A DNA stretch of 64,000 nt from contig DASRFR010000047.1 in NCBI GenBank assembly GCA_035651455.1, forward strand, positions 996,115-1,060,114, written 5' to 3'. Positions within the stretch are counted from its first letter, which is position 1. Every line of letters begins with the position of its first letter. The notes below the pieces were generated by a model that ran no database searches, was not told where the DNA came from, and worked only from the letters and a program-made list of their open reading frames with translations. Shown in pieces: positions 9,284 to 17,633 of this stretch. The position numbers were made by a program, and so were the translations under genes. This DNA comes from DASRFR01 sp035651455. Lineage in GTDB: Bacteria > Acidobacteriota > Terriglobia > Terriglobales > Acidobacteriaceae.

Positions 9284-10660
9284 TCAGTTTCTTCCCAGCT
9301 TCGCTCGAGTTGCCGCGGCAGAACCGGCGGCCTCGGCAAGTACTCCCAAATTCTGCGGAGCAATGGAAAGCGCGCGCTCACTCACGGGCAACTTCTGCGC
9401 AGGATCAACGAACACCCATGCCACGGCTCCGATGCCACACAGCGCTGCGGCCACCAGGAAAGAAGCGGCCCATCCGAACCTACCCGCTATCCATGGCGTC
9501 AACGACGCTGTAATTGCTCCCCCGACTTGCGCACCCATATTCATGAAACCGGAAACGGCGCCTGACGAGGTTCCACCAATATCCGCCGTTACTGACCAGA
9601 AGGAACTTTGAGAAAGATAAAGCGCTCCGGCGCCTCCCGCCAAAACCACCCCGGCAACCCGGGCGCTACTCGCCTCTGACCCGAACACCAGGAAGACGCC
9701 CGCAGCGGCGATGGAGACCGCGGCCAGAATGCAGCGCCCGATGCGTGGTCCATGAGTCTTGGTCAGCGCATCACTCACGCTGCCGCCAATAAGGCAGCAT
9801 GTCGCCATGGCCAGAAATGGCAACATCGCATAAAAGGCACTAGCCTTGAGGTTGAGGCCTCGGACGCGCGCGAGATAAATGTAAAACCAGCTGAAGAAAA
9901 TCCAGGCAACGTATCCGAACGAAAAGTAGCTGGCCGTGATCGCCCATACGTCCTTGCTCCGCACCATGGTTCGCCAGCCAACGAGCGAATTGCCGATCGC
10001 GCCTTTTTCCGAAATATCGATTCCTTCACGAATCGTGGCCAGTTCCGCGGGCGAAACATACGGATGCTCTTCCGGCTTATCCCGCGCTACGAAGAACCAG
10101 ATAGTTCCGGCGATCACGCCGAGAAGCGAGCACGCCCAGAAAGATGATCTCCAGCCCTCGCGGACCATGATGTACGTAATGAGGGGAGGCGTGAGTCCCG
10201 CGCCGGCTCCCACGCCTGCAAAGATCCAGCCGTTCGCAACCCCCCGTTCCTGGCTGGGAATCCACCGAGCCACGAACTGATTGGAGGCGGGGTACACGAC
10301 CGCTTCTCCTGCGCCCAAGAGGAACCGGATTCCGATGAACAACCACAAAGCACTCCCGATTCCCACGGGTAATGCCGCAGTCAACGCCGTGAAAACGCCC
10401 CACCACACCACTCCCGCCGCCAGCACTCGGCGCGGTCCGAAGCGATCCGCGAGCCGGCCCGCTGCGGTCTGAAAAACTGCGTAACCTGCAAGGAACGCAC
10501 TGAAGATCCATCCCAGTTGAACATCGCTGAAGTGATAAGTCTCTGCAATCGAGCGTCCCGCGATGGAAATATTCACCCGATCCAGAAAAGCGACTGCGCT
10601 GAGGACGAAAATCCAGAAGACAAGAAACCAGCGCACACGGCTCGATTCCCGCACCGTCAT
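9284..10660 (-). CDS. MFS transporter, anion:cation symporter (sugar-acid) type
   Basis: A 458-aa inner-membrane permease with about 12 hydrophobic spans. It opens with WFLVFWIFVLSAVAFLDRVNIS, which resembles the ACS family (hexuronate, glucarate and galactonate importers), and has the MFS loop 2-3 signature GRLADRFGPRR and GAGEAVVYPASNQFVARW typical of ACS carriers. It is the first gene of a tight minus-strand operon with KDG kinase, KDPG aldolase and a glycosidase-like gene, so the substrate is probably an aldonate, uronate or 2-keto-3-deoxygluconate. It is divergent from the exported RraA-like gene across 122 bases, which should hold promoters for both. Confidence 0.87.
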   Translation of the reverse strand: MTVRESSRVRWFLVFWIFVLSAVAFLDRVNISIAGRSIAETYHFSDVQLGWIFSAFLAGYAVFQTAAGRLADRFGPRRVLAAGVVWWGVFTALTAALPVGIGSALWLFIGIRFLLGAGEAVVYPASNQFVARWIPSQERGVANGWIFAGVGAGAGLTPPLITYIMVREGWRSSFWACSLLGVIAGTIWFFVARDKPEEHPYVSPAELATIREGIDISEKGAIGNSLVGWRTMVRSKDVWAITASYFSFGYVAWIFFSWFYIYLARVRGLNLKASAFYAMLPFLAMATCCLIGGSVSDALTKTHGPRIGRCILAAVSIAAAGVFLVFGSEASSARVAGVVLAGGAGALYLSQSSFWSVTADIGGTSSGAVSGFMNMGAQVGGAITASLTPWIAGRFGWAASFLVAAALCGIGAVAWVFVDPAQKLPVSERALSIAPQNLGVLAEAAGSAAATRAKLGRN

Positions 10661-10782
10661 GCCGCAGCCCCTCTCGCCTGATGAAAAGCGGAAGGTGCGC
10701 AGTTGTTGCCGCGGCGCGGCTGTGATACTTTCGCGCTCGCGCCCAAGTTGATCCGCGCCAGTAGAGATGTCGAGACACTCGA

Positions 10783-11688
10783 ATGAATAGACGATCCCGT
10801 TTCACAATCCTGCTTACAGTCTTGATTTTCTTCAAGGTCGTTTTCGCTGCCGCGCAGTTGGGCCTGTTCTCGAAAGAGCAGCGGGTTGCCTTCACGTCGG
10901 AATGGCACGGTGAGCGCTTTCCCGATGGCAGACCTAAAGTCCCCGATGCCATTCTGCAGCGACTGAAATCGGTTACAGCGGATGAAGCGTGGGACGTCCT
11001 GCAGGATGCGGGTTTCCATAATGAGTTCGAAAGTGGCTGGCGGGTTATCAATCCCGGCGATCGCCTGGTGGGCCGCGTCGTGACCGCCGTGTTCATGCCG
11101 CGCCGTCCCGATTTCGATTCTGTCATCCAGGCGAACGGTAAAAAAGAAGGACGTGTTGGCGACGAAAACTCCTGGATCATCGACATTCTTCAGCCCGGGG
11201 ACGTGCTGGTCGTCGACCTGTTCGGAAAAATTCGCTACGGCACCATTGTCGGGGACAATCTTTCCACCGCGATCTACTCCAAAAGCCATAATGGGTTGAT
11301 CGTGAATGGCGCGGTTCGCGATGTGACCGGTATAGAGGAAATCAAGGGCTTTCAGGTTTACACTCGGGGCGTCGATCCGTCGGCACTGGAAAATGTGATG
11401 CTGATGGGAATCAACGTGCCCATACGCATCGGCGACACCACCGTTATGCCGGGAGATGTCGCTCTTGGCGATCCCGAGGGTGTTACATTCGTCCCGCCGC
11501 AGCTTGCGGAGAAACTCGCGGATGACACCGAGATGGATCACTTGGTGGATGAATGGGGTCACATGATGCTGCGCGAAGGCAAGTACACGCCGGGCCAGAT
11601 TGATTCCAGGTGGACGAAGCAAATGGTTGACGAGTTCAACGATTGGCTCGCGAAGAAAGGATCCCAACGACGCCTGCCGCAGCCATGA
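10783..11688 (+). CDS. Exported RraA-like protein (HMG aldolase/decarboxylase fold)
   Basis: A 301-aa protein with an N-terminal hydrophobic export segment (RFTILLTVLIFFKVVFAAA) followed by the RraA-like fold. Recognisable parts are the metal/substrate loop GAVRDVTGIEEIKGFQVY, the preceding GTIVGDNLSTAIYSK and VMPGDVALGDPEGVTFVP. Members of this family include oxaloacetate decarboxylase/HMG aldolases that act on 2-oxo acids with a divalent metal, and the RNase E regulator RraA; with an export signal, an enzymatic role outside the cytosol is more likely. It is divergent from the MFS importer and convergent with the PLP lyase. A distant paralogue is at 17634-18404. The substrate is unknown. Confidence 0.74.
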   Translation: MNRRSRFTILLTVLIFFKVVFAAAQLGLFSKEQRVAFTSEWHGERFPDGRPKVPDAILQRLKSVTADEAWDVLQDAGFHNEFESGWRVINPGDRLVGRVVTAVFMPRRPDFDSVIQANGKKEGRVGDENSWIIDILQPGDVLVVDLFGKIRYGTIVGDNLSTAIYSKSHNGLIVNGAVRDVTGIEEIKGFQVYTRGVDPSALENVMLMGINVPIRIGDTTVMPGDVALGDPEGVTFVPPQLAEKLADDTEMDHLVDEWGHMMLREGKYTPGQIDSRWTKQMVDEFNDWLAKKGSQRRLPQP

Positions 11689-11810
11689 GAAAATTATGTC
11701 AGCACGGGTTGGGGTGACATCTTGCATATTCAGATTAGCTGCTTCAAGTCGACCAACGTTCAATCGGTAAGGGCCTACACGTCGAACTCATCGAGGATTT
11801 CGTGCAACTG

Positions 11811-13097
11811 TCAGGCCGAATGCTGTTTAAACAAAGCGAGTAACTGCTCCGCGACGATCTTGTCCTCTCCCGGTTGCAGCATGAACGAGTTCATGACGAG
11901 GCCGGGACGATCCTCCCCGCGGCCCATCACGATGGATGGTTTCGAGCTGCGCAATTGATGCGACGCCTCGTTGGGCGCCAGGCGGACCCGCTCCGGATCC
12001 CATGTAATCTGCATGTGCGGCACGTGATTGGCGATGTCGGGGGTAAAAAACGAAGTCGTCACCCCCGGTACACCAGTAATCCGCCTTGATATGCCGTCCA
12101 GTCTGGCCTGCCACTCGCGCGCCAGCGCGTCGTGATCTTCACGGAGATATAGCTCCAGCGCCTTCACCATCGCGACAATTTCTTCCTTACCTACTTTCTG
12201 ACTGCGTCCGATAGTGTCCTCGTGCGGACTGTTGTTCAGCAATGCATATGCCACCAGGTCCTTGCGTCCGACCAGCAAGCCTGCGCATTGCGGGCCCCGA
12301 ATGGCTTTGCCCCCGCTGAACGTCACCAGGTCATAACCCATGTTGGTGTAATCCCAAAGGTGGGAGACCGGCGGCGTGTCTGCGGCGGCGTCATTCATGC
12401 ACGGAACCTTGTATTCCTTCGCCAGCTTGACCCACTCATCGACTTTGATCTGGCCTGCCGCATTCGCGAAATTTGTGAAGTGCATCATGGCGGTTCGATC
12501 GCTTACCGCGCGCCGCAACTGCTCGCGAGTCTCAATTTCCACCAGCTTCACTCCCGTAGTGCGCAGCTGATGATCGAAGGGATTTCGATGCGACTTTTGA
12601 ATAATGACTTCCGACTTCATTCCCGTCAGGTCCGGCAGTTGCTTGATGAGCGTCTCGTTATCGCCGGTCAGTATGCCGGCCATTCCGGACTGAATCGCGG
12701 CCGCCGCACCGGAAGTGACAAGGGCCGTGTAGCCCTCCGGCAGCTTCAGCATCTCAGCAATTCTGTTGCCCGCGGCCACTTCCAATTCAGGAATGCTCAC
12801 GAAGTGGCGCGCCGCTTGATCCATGACCGCCTGTAGCTCGGGATGGGGCAGCGAACCACCTAACATAGTCATCGTTCCCTCGCAGTTGATGACCGTGGGA
12901 ACGCCCAGCTCTTCATACACGTTGCCCGTCTGACCGAACCCAGTGATTGCAGTTGTGACCGGCGCTGCCGAGCCGCCGCCCGCGAACAGCCGTCGCGGAG
13001 CTGACCCTATGGCTCCAAGCACCAGCGCCATGCTCCCCATGAACCCACGCCGACTCCACGATTGATTTGTTCCCATGGATGGACTCTCCATTCTCAT
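11811..13097 (-). CDS. Tat-exported SelA/DgaE-like PLP-dependent enzyme
   Basis: A 428-aa fold-type-I PLP protein. The N-terminus has a twin-arginine signal (SRRGFMGSMALVLGAIGSA). The body carries VINCEGTMTMLGGS, TSGAAAAIQSGMAG, the Asp near NDAAADTPPV that would contact the PLP ring and the likely Schiff-base lysine in FSGGKAIRGPQCAG. These resemble SelA-related sugar-amine lyases such as D-glucosaminate-type ammonia-lyases, which yield 2-keto-3-deoxy acids. The start codon overlaps the stop of the RidA gene (ATGA), indicating translational coupling; RidA proteins hydrolyse the enamine/imine products of such eliminations. KDG kinase and KDPG aldolase are encoded nearby. Tat export fits a folded cofactor enzyme. 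The exact substrate is inference. Confidence 0.78.
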   Translation of the reverse strand: MRMESPSMGTNQSWSRRGFMGSMALVLGAIGSAPRRLFAGGGSAAPVTTAITGFGQTGNVYEELGVPTVINCEGTMTMLGGSLPHPELQAVMDQAARHFVSIPELEVAAGNRIAEMLKLPEGYTALVTSGAAAAIQSGMAGILTGDNETLIKQLPDLTGMKSEVIIQKSHRNPFDHQLRTTGVKLVEIETREQLRRAVSDRTAMMHFTNFANAAGQIKVDEWVKLAKEYKVPCMNDAAADTPPVSHLWDYTNMGYDLVTFSGGKAIRGPQCAGLLVGRKDLVAYALLNNSPHEDTIGRSQKVGKEEIVAMVKALELYLREDHDALAREWQARLDGISRRITGVPGVTTSFFTPDIANHVPHMQITWDPERVRLAPNEASHQLRSSKPSIVMGRGEDRPGLVMNSFMLQPGEDKIVAEQLLALFKQHSA

Positions 13098-13594
13098 TTG
13101 CGCGTTACCGCAGCAATGCAGTTGATCTCCAGCAGAGAATGGCCGGGAACACCCGCCACGGCGATCGTCGTTCGTGCCGGTCCGCCATTGGGAAAATACG
13201 TTTTGAATACCTTGTTCATCCCGTCGTAATCGTCAAGTTTTGACAAGTACACGGTCAATTGCAGGATGCTGTCCATGGAACCGCCACCGGCCTCCACCAG
13301 CTTTTTCACATTATTCATCACCTTCGTGGTATGGGTCTCGATATCGCTGCCCTGCACGGAACCGGCATCATTCGCCCCCTGTCCAGAGATGTAGATCAAG
13401 CCGTTATGAACAATAAGGGACGTGATCATCTGCTTCCCGTCCGCGGGCTTGCCGTCATAGTTGAGTTTCTGCACGGTCGAATCCTGCTCAGGTGAGGGCG
13501 TCGCATGCAGAGCTACTGTTCCCAACCCGAGCGCGGATACAATCGATCCCAAACGGAGGGCGAAACTTCTGCGAGTGAAGAATCCGGACCTCAT
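13094..13594 (-). CDS. Exported RidA/YjgF family enamine-imine deaminase
   Basis: The 166-aa product starts MRSGFFTRRSFALRLG, a twin-arginine-type signal, followed by one RidA domain: ISGQGAND, the conserved arginine in GGPARTTIAVAGVPG and the glutamate in LLEINCIAAV. RidA proteins hydrolyse reactive enamines or imines to keto acids. The ATG at 13594 has GGAGG 8 bases upstream, so the longer open frame is rejected. It is downstream of the PQQ dehydrogenase (28-base gap) and overlaps the PLP enzyme by 4 bases. Placing both in the periplasm suggests a joint elimination/deamination step. Confidence 0.85.
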   Translation of the reverse strand: MRSGFFTRRSFALRLGSIVSALGLGTVALHATPSPEQDSTVQKLNYDGKPADGKQMITSLIVHNGLIYISGQGANDAGSVQGSDIETHTTKVMNNVKKLVEAGGGSMDSILQLTVYLSKLDDYDGMNKVFKTYFPNGGPARTTIAVAGVPGHSLLEINCIAAVTRK

Positions 13595-13622
13595 AAGGTG
13601 TTTCCTCCAAAGAACGGCGTAG

Positions 13623-15260
13623 TTATGGCAGCGCAAAGCTGAAAACGTCACTGCCCGCGGCGATGGCCACGTATTGCTTGCCTCCCACCGCATAGCTCAT
13701 AGGCGAAGCATCAATGCTTTGCCCGGTATTGAAATGCCACAAAGGCTTGCCCGTGAGGCCGTCCACCGCTTCGAATGAGTTAGCATCGTCGGCAAAGAAC
13801 AACACTCCACCTCCGGTCGACATGGTGCCTCCGGCTGACGATCCTGCACTGACTTGCGGATATCGCCAGGTAAACTTCCCGGCGGTGAGGTCGTAAGCCA
13901 GCAAGTTTTTTTGCGGAGGCTCATCGGTAATGTGCTTTACCCCGGTGGAGTAGTACTCTTTGCCTTCCGAGAATTCCTGCGGCTTCAAGAAATAGGTATG
14001 GCAATCTTCCAGCGCCTTGAAATAGAAGAAGTGCGTCACTTCGCTGTACGAAGGAGCAAACCAGTTGGTGGCACCCGCAAAGCCGGGACAGATTTTGGTC
14101 CCTTCAGCGCTGGGCTTTACATTTGTCAGTATTGGCTTGCCCTGTGGATCTATGCCCGTGGCCCAATTCAATCGTTCAATGAAGCGCTGCGCCGCAAGAA
14201 ACTTTCCGCTAGTGCGATCCAGGACGTAAAGGAACCCGTTGCGATTCGCCTGCACCAGCAGCTTGCGCGGGCTGCCCTGGTAATTCATATCGATCAGTAC
14301 CGGAGTTTCTGTCGCGTCATAATCGAACAGATCGTGCGGGGTGAACTGGAAAAACCACTTCAGCTTGCCAGTGTCCGGATCCAGCGCTAAAACGCAGTCG
14401 GTGTAAAGATCGTCTCCCGGCCTGACAGCTCCGTCGAAGTCGGGCGCCGGATTGCTTGTCGTCCAATACAACAGGTTCAGTTCCGGATCGTATGTTCCCG
14501 GCATCCAGGTCGTGCCCCCGCCGTGGGTGTAGAGCTTTCCCGGCCAACTCGCGGACCCGGGCTCGCCGGGGCCCGGAATCGTCCAGAAGCGCCAGCTCTC
14601 CTTTCCAGTGAGCGCGTCATAGGCAGCGACGAACCCACGCACGCCATCATCGCCGCCTGAAGTTCCAACCAAAACTTTGTCTTTCACCACCAGCGGCGCA
14701 CTGGTGGCACCGTAGTTCTTGTTTCCGGGAGCGTATTCCACGTCCCACAGCAGGTTGCCTGACCGCGCATCGAGGCAGAGCAGATGGGCATTATCGGTTT
14801 CCATGTAAATTCGCGACCGCCAGACACCGACGCCGCGATTGGTGTGTCGCGATGCATCGTCAATCAGGCCTTCACTGATCGGGTACTCGTGGTGCCATAC
14901 GATGCGCCCGGTTCGCGCATCCAGTGCGAAGGCATCATTCGCCGCCGTCACCAGCATCAGGCCATTCACCACCACCGGTGTCACCTCGAGCCGGTTGGAA
15001 TTTTTCGCGTGAAAGACCCACTGTGCCTTCAGTCGAGCGACGTTTGCGGTATCAATCTCTTTCAGACTGCTGTAGCGCCTGCCCGTGTAATCGCCGTTGT
15101 ATGAAATCCAGTTCTCCGCGGGAGGACTCACCTCGAGATCGGAGGAGAGGACATTCACGGGCGCAGAAATGGGCGCGGTCGAAGGGTCGTCAGCAACCGC
15201 GCTGGCCAGCAAGCAACCGCAGATCGCGAGAGACCACACTCTGCTCCACCTCACGTGCAT
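13623..15260 (-). CDS. PQQ-dependent dehydrogenase (quinoprotein, no haem domain)
   Basis: A 545-aa periplasmic protein with signal peptide (VWSLAICGCLLASAVA) and an eight-bladed propeller of PQQ-enzyme repeats, for example WISYNGDYTGRRYSSL, VGTSGGDDGVRGFV, ALDPDTGKLKWFFQFTPHDLFDYD and VDGLTGKPLWHFNTGQ. The Asp in the HDLFDYDA region sits where the catalytic aspartate lies in quinoprotein alcohol dehydrogenases. The vicinal Cys-Cys pair of methanol dehydrogenase is not seen. No C-terminal haem motif exists, so electrons would pass to a separate cytochrome, possibly the dihaem protein at 22914. It likely oxidises a sugar or alcohol. The gene starts 5 bases after the stop of the preceding gene. 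Confidence 0.87.
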   Translation of the reverse strand: MHVRWSRVWSLAICGCLLASAVADDPSTAPISAPVNVLSSDLEVSPPAENWISYNGDYTGRRYSSLKEIDTANVARLKAQWVFHAKNSNRLEVTPVVVNGLMLVTAANDAFALDARTGRIVWHHEYPISEGLIDDASRHTNRGVGVWRSRIYMETDNAHLLCLDARSGNLLWDVEYAPGNKNYGATSAPLVVKDKVLVGTSGGDDGVRGFVAAYDALTGKESWRFWTIPGPGEPGSASWPGKLYTHGGGTTWMPGTYDPELNLLYWTTSNPAPDFDGAVRPGDDLYTDCVLALDPDTGKLKWFFQFTPHDLFDYDATETPVLIDMNYQGSPRKLLVQANRNGFLYVLDRTSGKFLAAQRFIERLNWATGIDPQGKPILTNVKPSAEGTKICPGFAGATNWFAPSYSEVTHFFYFKALEDCHTYFLKPQEFSEGKEYYSTGVKHITDEPPQKNLLAYDLTAGKFTWRYPQVSAGSSAGGTMSTGGGVLFFADDANSFEAVDGLTGKPLWHFNTGQSIDASPMSYAVGGKQYVAIAAGSDVFSFALP

Positions 15261-15265
15261 AGTTG

Positions 15266-16663
15266 CTAAGAACCTTTGGCGATCGTTGCGTCAGCAAGCG
15301 GACCGAGATCGCGTCCACGCTCATCTCTCAGGTGCACCGAGATCCGCGAGACTGTGGCGGGCGCCTTGATGGTCTGGGCCAATTCAACCCGGTCCAGTGG
15401 ACTCACGGTTTGCAGCGTGACTGTCGCCATCTGCACCCCTTCCGCATCGAGCAAGAATGCGATCAGGTCTCCTGGCGCAAACACGCCAAATGATCCGGCC
15501 AGTAAAAGTCCGTTGTCCGTCCATGTCGCCGTAAGCGCTCGACCGACCGCCCCGGCCTGCGTCACGGCTGTAATCTCATCCGCTATGCGAGCGGGAAACC
15601 AGTTCGTATCGAGCGCATAAGTGTCACCGACATTCAGGCGGATCATCGGGCTGTTTACTTCCGCTTCCATATAGAACGGCACTTCCAGGGGATTTGCCGG
15701 CGTCAGGTGTGGAGCACCCTGCTTGTCGAATTCCACTGCCTGGCCGTTGGTGTAGAAAATCACGCTTGCCTTGCCCGGATACTCTGCGCCTGCCGAGTGC
15801 GGAAAGCGTTCAATCATCGCAAATTGCGATGAACCGTCCAGCACCGCCAGCCAACCCGCTGTTGAATCAATCCAAATCTCGCGCTCAAAATAACTCCAGT
15901 GCAGCCGAAACATGTGGTTGCGAACTTCTACCGACGGGTCACCCGAAAGGCCCAGGCGAAAATGGTATCCGTCCACATAAGCACTCGTGGGGTTCACTGG
16001 CGTGAAGGCCCAAAACTTTGCGTTGTATTCGCCCGAGCCCGGAGAGGCGGCGGTGTCGTACTGCGTGACTGACTGCATGGACCAGCGGATCGGATGATCG
16101 CTCACGTTCTTCATCATGGCGCGAAACCAAATCTCGGGCGAGTCGCTCCCCAGCGTGATCTCCCGCGAGTATTGCAATCCGGTGCGCGCGTCCCCGGGAC
16201 CGTCCAGCCGCACTCGGCAACTTGGAGCTGTCGAAAGAATCTGGAACGTGTACATCCCGTCGTCCAGCACATCGGCGACGGGACCCGGCCAGTGCTGATC
16301 GTCCTGCGTTCCCTCAGGCAACGGCCACAGCTTGTCTCCACCGTAGTTGAACCAGTTTCCGTTAGCTTCCGTCGGAGGAATGTATTTGCCCCTGTACTTC
16401 GGATTTACGAACAAATACGAATGAGGACCAAACCTTACCTGCATCAAGCGTCCGCCCAACTGCGGCACCAAGGTAAGCGTCACCCATTCGTTGCTGATCT
16501 CCTGCGCACTCCAACCTTCAAAGTTAACGGCGCGAGCCTGGCAGGGGCGATGCTTGCTGGAGGTTGTGTCGCAGACAGCGTGGAAATTCAGAAACGCCGC
16601 GCTGTACACTGTGAGCAGCAGAGTGCGGTACAAGAGCGAACTCGTGTTTGTTTTAACCATCAT
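15266..16663 (-). CDS. Exported DUF4380/mutarotase-like protein
   Basis: A 465-aa protein with an N-terminal hydrophobic segment (LLYRTLLLTVYSAAFLNF) and a beta-rich body. SNEWVTLTLVPQLGGRLMQV followed by NWFNYGGDKLWPLPEG is the pattern of DUF4380, a galactose-mutarotase-like family of unknown activity. The ATG at 16663 overlaps the IclR stop codon by one base (TGATG), so it is translated with the regulator; the upstream TTG is less likely. It is followed after 5 bases by the PQQ dehydrogenase. A sugar-binding or epimerase role would suit the neighbourhood, but no catalytic residue can be assigned. Confidence 0.66.
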   Translation of the reverse strand: MMVKTNTSSLLYRTLLLTVYSAAFLNFHAVCDTTSSKHRPCQARAVNFEGWSAQEISNEWVTLTLVPQLGGRLMQVRFGPHSYLFVNPKYRGKYIPPTEANGNWFNYGGDKLWPLPEGTQDDQHWPGPVADVLDDGMYTFQILSTAPSCRVRLDGPGDARTGLQYSREITLGSDSPEIWFRAMMKNVSDHPIRWSMQSVTQYDTAASPGSGEYNAKFWAFTPVNPTSAYVDGYHFRLGLSGDPSVEVRNHMFRLHWSYFEREIWIDSTAGWLAVLDGSSQFAMIERFPHSAGAEYPGKASVIFYTNGQAVEFDKQGAPHLTPANPLEVPFYMEAEVNSPMIRLNVGDTYALDTNWFPARIADEITAVTQAGAVGRALTATWTDNGLLLAGSFGVFAPGDLIAFLLDAEGVQMATVTLQTVSPLDRVELAQTIKAPATVSRISVHLRDERGRDLGPLADATIAKGS

Positions 16664-17547
16664 CAACGTGGCGAATACGCTGGCGCCTTCCCCAAATACG
16701 CAATCTCATCGCCGCTCGTAGCAGCCGAGGCTCGCGCATCCTTGACTCTTACCCCTTGATAGCCGAGTTGTCGGGAAATATTCAGGCCGGCAGCCTGCAC
16801 CAGAGGCGCGAGTTGCCGCAGCCGCGCAATGGGCATGCGCACCGCCGGGCCGGTCACGCTGAGGCTCGCGTTCACCGCACCCGTGTGGTCCCAGATCGGC
16901 GCGGCGACACACCGTATATGCGGCTCGTATTCTTCAAGATCGCACGCGTAGCCACTTTTGCGCACCTTCTGCAATTGGGTGAGCATTTCCTGTGGACTGC
17001 CGATTGAATTCGGCGTGATTCGCCGGAACTCTAATTGCGCGAGAGTCGAGCCAAGTTCCTCGGGCGACAGATAGGCCAACATGACTTTGCCCACGCCCGT
17101 GCAGTGCAGGGGAACGGCAGCACCGATCCGCGAATAAATGCGCAAGGGCTCGGGCGAATCGAGTTTTTCGACGTAAACCGCTGTCAACCCATGGCGCACA
17201 GTCAAATGAATGGTTTCACGAGTCTGCGTGTTCAATTCCTGCAAATACGGATGGCTGAGGCGCCGAATATCGAGCTGTCCAAGTGCCGCCTGCCCGAGCG
17301 AAAAACAGGCGATGCCAAGATGGTAGATGCCGGAGCCGCTGCAATTCAGAAAGCCTGTAGTCTCCAGGTTCACCAGGAAGCGGTGAACTGTGCTCACCGG
17401 CAGGCGCGAAAGCTTCGCCACTTGCGAAGCAGTCAGGCCTTTTTCGGAGGCCGCAAACAACGCCAGCAGCTTCAGCCCGCGTTGCAAGGCGGTGATGTTG
17501 TATGTGCGTTTTGGCTGGAGTGCTGTCATTGCTGAACCTGCCGCCAT
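16663..17547 (-). CDS. IclR family transcriptional regulator
   Basis: A regulator of about 294 aa. The N-terminal winged helix-turn-helix is at about residues 18-80 (ALQRGLKLLALFA, LTASQVAKLSRLPVSTVHRFL), then the GAF-like ligand-binding domain (HLTVRHGLTAVYVEKLDS, VPLHCTGVGKVMLAYL, ASLSVTGPAVRM). IclR-type proteins often respond to sugar acids, KdgR being an example. The start could be the ATG at 17547 or at 17529; neither has a strong ribosome binding site. It sits inside the operon it may control, with its own promoter and repeated half-sites just upstream (17584-17625). Confidence 0.9.
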   Translation of the reverse strand: MAAGSAMTALQPKRTYNITALQRGLKLLALFAASEKGLTASQVAKLSRLPVSTVHRFLVNLETTGFLNCSGSGIYHLGIACFSLGQAALGQLDIRRLSHPYLQELNTQTRETIHLTVRHGLTAVYVEKLDSPEPLRIYSRIGAAVPLHCTGVGKVMLAYLSPEELGSTLAQLEFRRITPNSIGSPQEMLTQLQKVRKSGYACDLEEYEPHIRCVAAPIWDHTGAVNASLSVTGPAVRMPIARLRQLAPLVQAAGLNISRQLGYQGVRVKDARASAATSGDEIAYLGKAPAYSPR

Positions 17548-17583
17548 CACGACCCGCAGCTTATTCCAAATTTTCCCCGCAAA

Positions 17584-17625
17584 AATGAAAGTCGAGATTA
17601 TGGTATGAAAACAGCTTTTACGCAA
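17584..17625 (-). promoter_or_regulatory. Promoter of iclR with two operator half-sites
   Basis: On the minus strand a TTGCGT (17620-17625) is separated by 17 bases from CATAAT (17597-17602), a plausible housekeeping promoter 50 bases upstream of iclR. Two same-orientation half-sites, ATGAAAGTC (17585-17593) and GTATGAAAAC (17603-17612), lie 20 bases apart, between the promoter boxes and at the start point. They match one arm of the palindrome at 19240-19260, suggesting autorepression. Confidence 0.55.
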
Positions 17626-17633
17626 GCCCACAT

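Noticed and set aside
10077..11763. Two long minus-strand open frames (10077-11186 and 10657-11763) covering the RraA-like gene
   Set aside because: The plus-strand RraA-like product has family motifs; these frames are its shadows and run into the MFS gene in another frame.
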